A DNA stretch of 64,000 nucleotides from Chlorocebus sabaeus. Taxonomy: Eukaryota > Chordata > Mammalia > Primates > Cercopithecidae. A program made the position numbers and the translations under genes. Below, in pieces: positions 57,560 through 64,000 of the stretch. Positions within the stretch are counted from its first letter, which is position 1, and every line of letters begins with the position of its first letter. Under the pieces are notes generated by a model. That model did not search any database, was not told the DNA's origin, and worked only from the letters and a program-made list of their open reading frames with translations. The stretch lies in assembly GCF_047675955.1 (NCBI RefSeq), contig NC_132911.1, positions 74,557,133-74,621,132 of the forward strand, read 5' to 3'.

Positions 57560-58030
57560 AAAGTTATAAAGGCCCCAAATATGGCTCCGTGTTGCAGAGG
57601 GTCTTTCTCTTCTTATATCCACAGAGCCCATATTCACAATGTATCACACTTACCTCAAGGTGTTGTCTGGAGTTTCTTAGGCTGTATCCTTTGCCTGGAA
57701 TGCTCTCTCTCTCGTGCTGGCTGGCTTCTTCCCACCAGCTGTGGCCATGGCTGCTCCTTATTCCTTCATCAAAACTCACTCTCTGCCAGGTGTGGCGGTT
57801 CACACTGTAATCCCAGCACTTTGAGAGGGCAAGGTGGAAGGATCGTTTGAGCCCAGGAGTTCAAGACAAGTCTGGGCAACAGAGCAAGACCCTGTCTCTA
57901 CCAAAAAAAAAAAAAAAAAAAAAAGCCACTTTCTCTTCCATGAGCCAGTTTTGTTTTGTTTTTTCACAGCATTCGTTACAAATGTAAGTTAAAAGTCCAA
58001 AATACATATTTGTTCAATGAATGTCGAACT
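57560..58030 (+). repeat. LINE2 fragment split by an Alu monomer
   Basis: CTTTGCCTGGAATGCTCTCT before and ATATTTGTTCAATGAATG after the monomer are L2 text on the plus strand. Confidence 0.65.
57785..57925 (+). mobile_element. Free left Alu monomer (FLAM)
   Basis: A single left arm with a 23-A tail, inserted within L2. Confidence 0.85.
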
Positions 58031-58769
58031 GCTCTGACCTTATATTCAATTTTCCTATCCAAGGCAAAAACCATTATGGGAAAAATGGTAGAAAATTGGC
58101 TACTTAAAAGTTAACCACACTTAAGAAAGTCTAGCATGCAAGGTAGTGATTATCCTGGAGCACTCAAAAGGCATTTGGATCTCATTTCCCAGGGGTTTTC
58201 TGCAGACCTCAGTTTCTTAGAATTTCAATCAATATATTTTTAAAGCGGGCATAATTTATCACACAGTTTTGCAACTTTACTCTTTATAACTCTAAGAAAC
58301 TGTAGAAAATGTTTTCTTTCCCTGTCTCCTACTTGTTTGAAGGTGAAATTGAAAATTCAACCAATAAAACTGTGCTAAAAAGTTTGACACTAAGAGAAAG
58401 AAAGGCCCCTCTCCTGGTAAGGTTCACCGTGAGATAGCTGGGAATGTTGATTGGTGGATCTGTGTTTGTTGGTTAGTTTGGGGCCTGGACACTGAGAATG
58501 AAGTCCAGTTAGAGATGTCAGGGAACTTTTGGTTCAAAGCCAAAAGGGAATGTGGGGAGGGAGTTAAGGACTGAAATAGGCAGTAGGGTTTTCTTCCTCT
58601 GTGTCCCCGTTTCTCTGTCTCTTGTTTGGTTTATGCATAGATTTTTCTTGTGTATCCTTCAATCCCTTCCACATTACCTTTGTCTCTTTCACACTTAAAC
58701 TGAGATTTAGAACTAAAATGAGAGTTTACAAAGGTACTGGTTATAATTATATTATTTACTATTTATTAA
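58031..58769. other. Unique sequence
   Basis: No gene or repeat is recognised. Confidence 0.4.
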
Positions 58770-59058
58770 TTTTTTTGAGACAGGATCTCTCTCTGTTGCC
58801 CAGGCTGGAGTACAGTGGTGCAATCATGGCTCACTGCAACCTTGAGCTCCCAGGCTCGTGCAGTTCTCCCACCTGTGCCTCCCGAGTAGCTGGGACCACA
58901 GGCACATGCCACGACGCCCAGTTAATCTTTTTACTTTTTGTAGAAATGGGGTCTCACTATGTTGCCTAGGCCAGTCTTGGACTCCTGGGCTCAAGAAATT
59001 CTCATGCCTCAACCTCCCAAAGTGCTAGGATTACAGGTGTGAACCACCACGCCTGGCC
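58770..59058 (-). mobile_element. AluJ/S SINE
   Basis: Reverse-oriented full Alu ending CCACCACGCCTGGCC. Confidence 0.9.
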
Positions 59059-59189
59059 TATAATTAGGAAAAAAAAAAAAAACAAAAAAAACCACACACT
59101 ATTTTGTGATATGATTTTAAATTTATCCCTCTAATATAATATTTTATTACTCAGGTTTACTTAGACAAAACACTACGTTCTTTGCTTCC

Positions 59190-60000
59190 TATTTTTAAAT
59201 GGTCATTGAAGGAGGCAATAGCCTGCAAATACATGCATTTCTTTGACCCAGAAACTTTGCTTCTAGGAATTTGTATTACATATTGCATACGCAGCCAGTA
59301 TGTAAAGAATTTGTATAAGCCTGTTCATTCTAGACCTGTTCCATCTTACTGAAAAATTCATACACAACCTAAATGTCCAACAATAATGTCGATTAAATAG
59401 ATGTTGGTATATCCATACAATTAAATGTTATACAGCTATTAAAATTAATTATGTCGGCTGGGCGCAGTGGCTCATGCCTGTAATCCCAGGACTTTGGGAG
59501 GCTGACGTGGGCAGATCACTTGAGGTCAGGAGTTTGAGACCAGCCTGGTCAACATGGCGAAACCCCATCTCTACTAAAAATACAAAAATTAGCCAGGCAT
59601 GATAGCACATGCTCACAATCCCAGCTATTCGGGAGGCCGAGGCAAGAGAATTGCTTGAACCCGGCGGGCAGAGGTTGCAATGAGCCAAGATCACACCACT
59701 GTACTCCAGCCTGGGAGACAAAGGCAGACTCAAGTCTCAAAAAATAAAATAAATGATGTAGATATTTATTCCCATAAAAGATATTTATGCCATTTAGTAC
59801 AATAATAAAAGTAGTTTGCTAAATGGTATTCATCATATGATCTCTATTTTAAATGAATGTATGTATACACACATAAATTATACAGTGATTACTTCTGGTG
59901 ATACGATTTTGAGTGAATTTTCTCTTTTGTTAACATGAAATGTCTAATTTTTCTATAATTAGAAAAACTGTTACTTCTATAATAAAAATAGTTTACTATA
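59190..60000 (+). mobile_element. Old L1 (L1M/L1ME-type) 3' end, split by an Alu
   Basis: TTTGACCCAGAAACTTTGCT, CAACCTAAATGTCCAACAAT and TATATCCATACAATTAAATG precede the Alu. Diverged 3' UTR text with TAATAAAAATAG follows to about 60000. Confidence 0.7.
59456..59745 (+). mobile_element. AluSx-type SINE
   Basis: Full-length plus-strand Alu starting GGCTGGGCGCAGTGGC, inserted in the L1M. Confidence 0.93.
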
Positions 60001-60744
60001 ACCAACAAAACTTGGTGCTTATTTTATGTGACAGTCCCTGAATTTGAATAGAAAATGGCATCCATTTGTGTTCTAATTAATGTTGTAATCCTGTTCTTTC
60101 ACTCTCTTTTCAACTTTTTTGCTCCTCCTCAATTAAAGAAACTCTTATGTAGGGGAGAAACCATTGGTGAGAAACTTTTCAAAGTCTCTGGCGCCCAAAC
60201 ATGCCTTGAAATAAAAGGGAGATAAACTGAAAAATTCACTGCTCCAGGGATCTGTTCTGTAATGGAAACACTCCTTACACTATGAGGATTTTCTCTCCAT
60301 CTGTTTGATTTTAATGACTTTTAACTTTGAAATGTCTGAGGAGTAGATGTCTAAGCGTTTTGGTTCATTCAATGTGCTCCCCTCACCTGGACATGCAGGA
60401 CATGAGTGACTGCGAGCGTGGACCTTGTTAAGGCCGTATGCCCATAAGCAAAGGAAATGTGAAACTGAGGAAACTTTCCAAGCCCTCACAACTTTCCAGG
60501 CCTCCCCTGACCTATTTCTATTTTCCAGACACACAACACCTTACGCTGAATTATCCTGATTTTTCCCAAGTAGCCCTGGATTCCACCTCCTGCCCTTTGT
60601 CGATGGCCAGACTAGAGACCTCGTTTAGCACTAGCAATAGGCTCATGGTTGGCCACAGCTGGAGGAAAGCCTTCACTCAGGAGACACACGAACTTCTAAT
60701 ATCTTCTAATATTGCAACCCCAAACATGAGGTTAAAGGAGCTGA
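60001..60744. other. Unique sequence
   Basis: It contains most of a 151-codon open frame (60438-60893), the longest in the window. The encoded sequence has no recognised domain and its last part runs into a MIR. An 11-bp tandem (CTTCTAATAT) is at about 60690-60712. Confidence 0.4.
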
Positions 60745-60865
60745 GTGAAGGATCAGGGCCTGCCAATTGCATGTGCTATTTTTGGCTCCTGTATTTGGTC
60801 CAGGTGACCTGGGAGACCACTCATCCTCTCTGCACGTTGGTTTCCAATGGACAAAATGGACAGTG
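60745..60865 (-). repeat. MIR SINE fragment
   Basis: GTGACCTGGGAGACCACTCA and GGTTTCCAATGGACAAAATG are reverse-oriented MIR core. Confidence 0.6.
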
Positions 60866-60954
60866 TGCTGTTGTAGGCAGGGGAACTTTTTAGTTAAAGG
60901 CAAAGGAAAGAATGCCATAAACACAGTATGCTCAGCAGAGCTAATAATGATGCG

Positions 60955-61180
60955 GGGGCCCAGAATTCTTGCCTAGATTTTATCTCTGGCTTGTTGTGTG
61001 TCCTTGAGCACTTAGGCTATTTCTGTGGCCTCATGCATAGACAGGTAGTAATACCCTGTTCTCTCCACTTTCGTTATATGGGCACTGTGAGGATATAATA
61101 GCTAGTTAATGGGATTTAAAATAGGAAGAAAATGTTTTGGAAGCCTTCAAAGTACTTTGAGATTTTCAGATTCTGATTAA
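60955..61180 (-). repeat. MIR SINE
   Basis: GTGTGTCCTTGAGCACTTAG and GGGCACTGTGAGGATATAAT are reverse-oriented MIR text. Confidence 0.7.
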
Positions 61181-62039
61181 ATAGAAGGTATTGTTAGGAG
61201 ACGAATCTGGACAGTTCATATCATGTACATATTGTTTCCTTCAGTGCTGTATTTATTGGGCAATTTCTTTTTCCTTTCAGCACAAATGTGGAGGAAAAAT
61301 GAAGGCAAAGCAAAATAACAACAGGCAAGTCTGAAAACAAAGTGTTGCCAGCCATGCTAAACCTCGGACACATATTCTGAATGAAGCTAAAGTTTAAAGT
61401 CCCCTCCGATAGATTTAGGAGAGCGTATTTAATAGGGCGACTTAAATGTCCACACTAGCAAGTGTGTTTCTCACATGGAGAAGTAGCACGATTTTATGTC
61501 AGGAAAGGGATGAGAACACACTTCTTGAACACATACAACGCTGAAGACATTTCCTGGAAAACCACTGGCCTTTGCTTAGGACAGTTGCATCACACAGAGA
61601 TGTTTGTGGTTCAGATTTATAAGAAACATGGGAACTGAAGCCAAAGCACTACTTTTGCTCAGTATAACCAGATGCCAGATCTAAAGTGTTAGGCATGTTC
61701 CTATATGTATGTTAGAAAAAAGTTGCCCAAGTTTTGGACAATTCCTCTTCCATCTCTCTTACAAGCCAACAAATCAAAACAGTAAACTATTCTCTGAAGA
61801 AAACAAATTTATTTGGTTGATTCAAACTTTTAATGAGACTGTTACTCCCCTGTGTGCCTTTCCTTTCTCTAGTTCTAGAAATACATCTAGAAAGGGGGAA
61901 AATGTTAGTATATTTTCTACTGACTTTATGTCACAAATGTTTAGCTTAGAGGGTGGACTCTGAGGAACAGTGTCCTTTCCAAATGTTATAAAACTTTGTG
62001 TTAATTCTGGAAAAACAAGCAAAACTAATCACAATGATT
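61181..62039. other. Unique sequence
   Basis: No gene or repeat is recognised. An 84-codon open frame at 61709-61963 has no recognisable family. Confidence 0.4.
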
Positions 62040-62300
62040 TCCTGCTTTGGAGCAATGAGAAATGGGAGGGAAACTTCACCTTTTCATAGCTTTTGATGTT
62101 TGCACCATGTGAATTACCCACCCCCAAATTTAAAATAGGAATATTTTAAAAAGTGTTTACCTCTGAGAAGAGAAACTGGTAGTGAAGAATGGGAGCTGTA
62201 GATTTTTAAAATTATGGAACCATTCTGATGTATTTGCATTTTTCCCAATGTTCATGAATAAATAAATGTGCATTCATAATGAAAAAGAATAATTAACCTG
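62040..62300 (+). mobile_element. Old LINE 3' UTR (L1M-type)
   Basis: GTGTTTACCTCTGAGAAGAG, AACTGGTAGTGAAGAATG and CATGAATAAATAAATGTGC follow an old L1 3' end. Confidence 0.45.
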
Positions 62301-63527
62301 GAAAAGCAAAAACAAAAAGGTCTGTGTTCACTGCTCCCTAAATAAGAAAAGATAAGCCTTGAAGTGTGGCCTTATACTTGTACATCTTTTCCATGTGCCA
62401 AAGAGCTACCCCATGGTCAAGCCAAGTGGTGATTATGTAGCTTTCTCTGAACAGACATAATAGGGTTACACATTCACTGTGAAAAAGCTGCAGACAGATG
62501 ACACCAGTCAACAGAACACCCTACACAGAAACTGTAAAACCATTTTAACACTTACTTCAGATATTATTACATGTGACAAAGTATTTGAAAGATCAACCAA
62601 ATAAACTGTTCCTAGGAAACATTTCCAATAGAATGCTTCTTGAATAATGTTGCTTTTCTTAGGTCAGTGGGAATTGAATTAAGACACTGAAACAGAGAGT
62701 CAAGATAAGAACCTGTATTTTTAGCTGAATACTTTTATAGAAGCCTCCAGATACTATACTACTTCTCAATCCTTTTTTTCTTTTGCATAGAGAAAAACTG
62801 AAATAGATTGTCTCCTTTATATGGCAGAGAATCTATATGGGGGTATTACAAATGTAACAAGATTCCAAATTTGACAGCATATATCTATATAGCCAATTAT
62901 CCATTTGTTCATTCATCATTTATCTTACTATGCACGAGGCTCTGTATGAGATGCTCTGAAGATAGAGAAATGAATAAGACCTGGTTGTAGGAGGGGAGTC
63001 TAATGTGAGCATCAGAGAGCAAGGGTGGTGTGATAAGGAAGGCATAGTACTGTAAAGCACAAGTATACTCTAGAGTCAGGGAGGAAAGCAACACCTCTCG
63101 AGGAAGGTGGCCATGGAGCTTACAAAGACCAGTGCTACACCTACTATGTACTCAAAAAATTAAAAAGTAAAAAAAGAGCAATGCATATAAAGCACCTGCT
63201 ACACTGCCTGGCACATAGTAAAGGACGGAAGTCTTAGCTGTCATATAGAATGTAGTAGAAGAATGCCTACGGTATTTTGGGAGCCTCTTGGAAGAATATG
63301 TAATTCAGTCTGAAAGTGGGAGAGAGAGAGAAAAAGAGAAAGGCAGTGAATCCTAAGATGTTCTTCAGGAGCTAGTTGATGGTTCTTAGAACTGTATTAA
63401 GTTCATAAACAATGAATTGATGACTTTAACTCAAAAGAAGGCTGGATTTTCTCCTGAGCTTGAGTTCAAGCAGGGATACTTCACCTATTACACCAGGGAC
63501 AAAAAAGGCCATGGCATACCATCCTTG
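62301..63527. other. Mostly unique sequence with MIR/L2-class traces
   Basis: Traces at 62895-63015 (ATAGAGAAATGAATAAGACC) and 63190-63245 (CTGCCTGGCACATAGTAAA) belong to old MIR/L2-class repeats. A GAGAGAGAGAAAAAGAG purine tract is at 63322-63345. No gene is seen. Confidence 0.4.
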
Positions 63528-63722
63528 GCCTGTAGCATTTCATACTGGGTAATTCTTTGTTGTGGAGGGTTGTGCTGTGCATCGTAGGATGTTTGGCAGC
63601 CTTCCTGGTCTCTACCCACTAGATGCCAGAAACAGTTCCCTGGTTGTGACAACCAAAAATGTCTCTAGATATTGCCAAACGTCCCCTGGGGGTAAAAATC
63701 TCCTTCAATGAAGAATCACTGC
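63528..63722 (-). repeat. MER5A (hAT-Charlie MITE)
   Basis: AATTCTTTGTTGTGGAGGG, CATCGTAGGATGTTTGGCAG, CTACCCACTAGATGCCAG and GTGACAACCAAAAATGTCTC match MER5A in reverse orientation, ending near AAGAATCACTGCC. Confidence 0.88.
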
Positions 63723-64000
63723 CTAAGACCAAGACCATTTCATTAAGTATTTATAATATTTAGTTAGCTATTAAGTTGCAGATGGAAAATTAAGGTTTGT
63801 AGAGAACCAACTTAAATATTTCCCTCTTATTTCTATGGCTGCTAAATGTATTGTGATGAAAACTATCAAATGAACATGTCTGAAGACTAGCATATTCTCA
63901 TTTTCTACCTGCCAGTCATAACAGGGTCTGAGACAAACTCCAGGAAAATGGCTCAAATTTGACGTGGGCAACACTTATTTATGGAAGTGAGAACTTACCC

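Noticed and set aside
60438..60893. 151-codon open frame, the longest in the window
   Set aside because: No recognisable domain, the end runs into a reverse MIR, and no splice or promoter support. The length is expected by chance in 64 kb.

Overview
The window is primate nuclear DNA. It is moderately AT-rich, has no bacterial-type gene organisation, and is packed with Alu, MIR, L2, L1, MaLR/ERVL and hAT-Charlie repeats. One young Alu (17268-17540) carries a set of variants that, from established knowledge, mark the AluY subfamilies of Old World monkeys. The best reading is therefore a cercopithecid (macaque, baboon or guenon type) genome, not a human or ape one; the genus cannot be read from this sequence. 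No convincing functional protein-coding gene is present. The longest open frames are about 150 codons and lie in unique or repeat sequence without family resemblance. The window is intergenic or deep intronic.

Layout. 0-5 kb: a decayed, minus-strand ERVL provirus (MLT2-type LTR near 1.3-1.6 kb, pol-region remnant near 2.9-4.0 kb) broken up by a MaLR LTR and an Alu pair. 5-9 kb: an Alu cluster. 9-10.2 kb: a processed RPS18 pseudogene inserted in the terminal repeat of a hAT-Charlie element. 10-19 kb: mostly unique AT-rich sequence with scattered Alus, including an Alu with an extra right arm and the monkey-type AluY. 19-21 kb: an ancient repeat, 75 bp of which reappears inverted inside an Alu about 0.8 kb away. 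22-27.5 kb: L2, a 246-bp direct duplication with copies 796 bp apart, and an L1M 3' end. 27.5-30.4 kb: about 2.9 kb nearly free of repeats. 30-36.4 kb: Alus, MaLR LTRs and an L1M. 36.4-41.9 kb: repeat-poor. 42-48 kb: MaLR, a 5'-truncated primate L1 with an AluY inside, L2, and an Alu with a duplicated left arm. 48.8-51.3 kb: two solitary ERV1-type LTRs, one split by an Alu and one inserted into an L1M. 52.7-54.9 kb: repeat-poor. 55-60 kb: MER20- and MER58-like elements, a full-length 7SL RNA pseudogene inside an L2, and an L1M. 60-64 kb: mainly unique, with MIRs, a LINE 3' end and a MER5A.

The genes do not act together, because the only gene-derived items are retrocopies (RPS18, 7SL). What the sequence records is a history of insertions, many with readable target-site duplications, plus two local template-copying events: the 75-bp inverted copy and the 246-bp direct copy. 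Family names come from recalled consensus features, not a database search. Boundaries of old repeats are approximate, usually within tens of bases.
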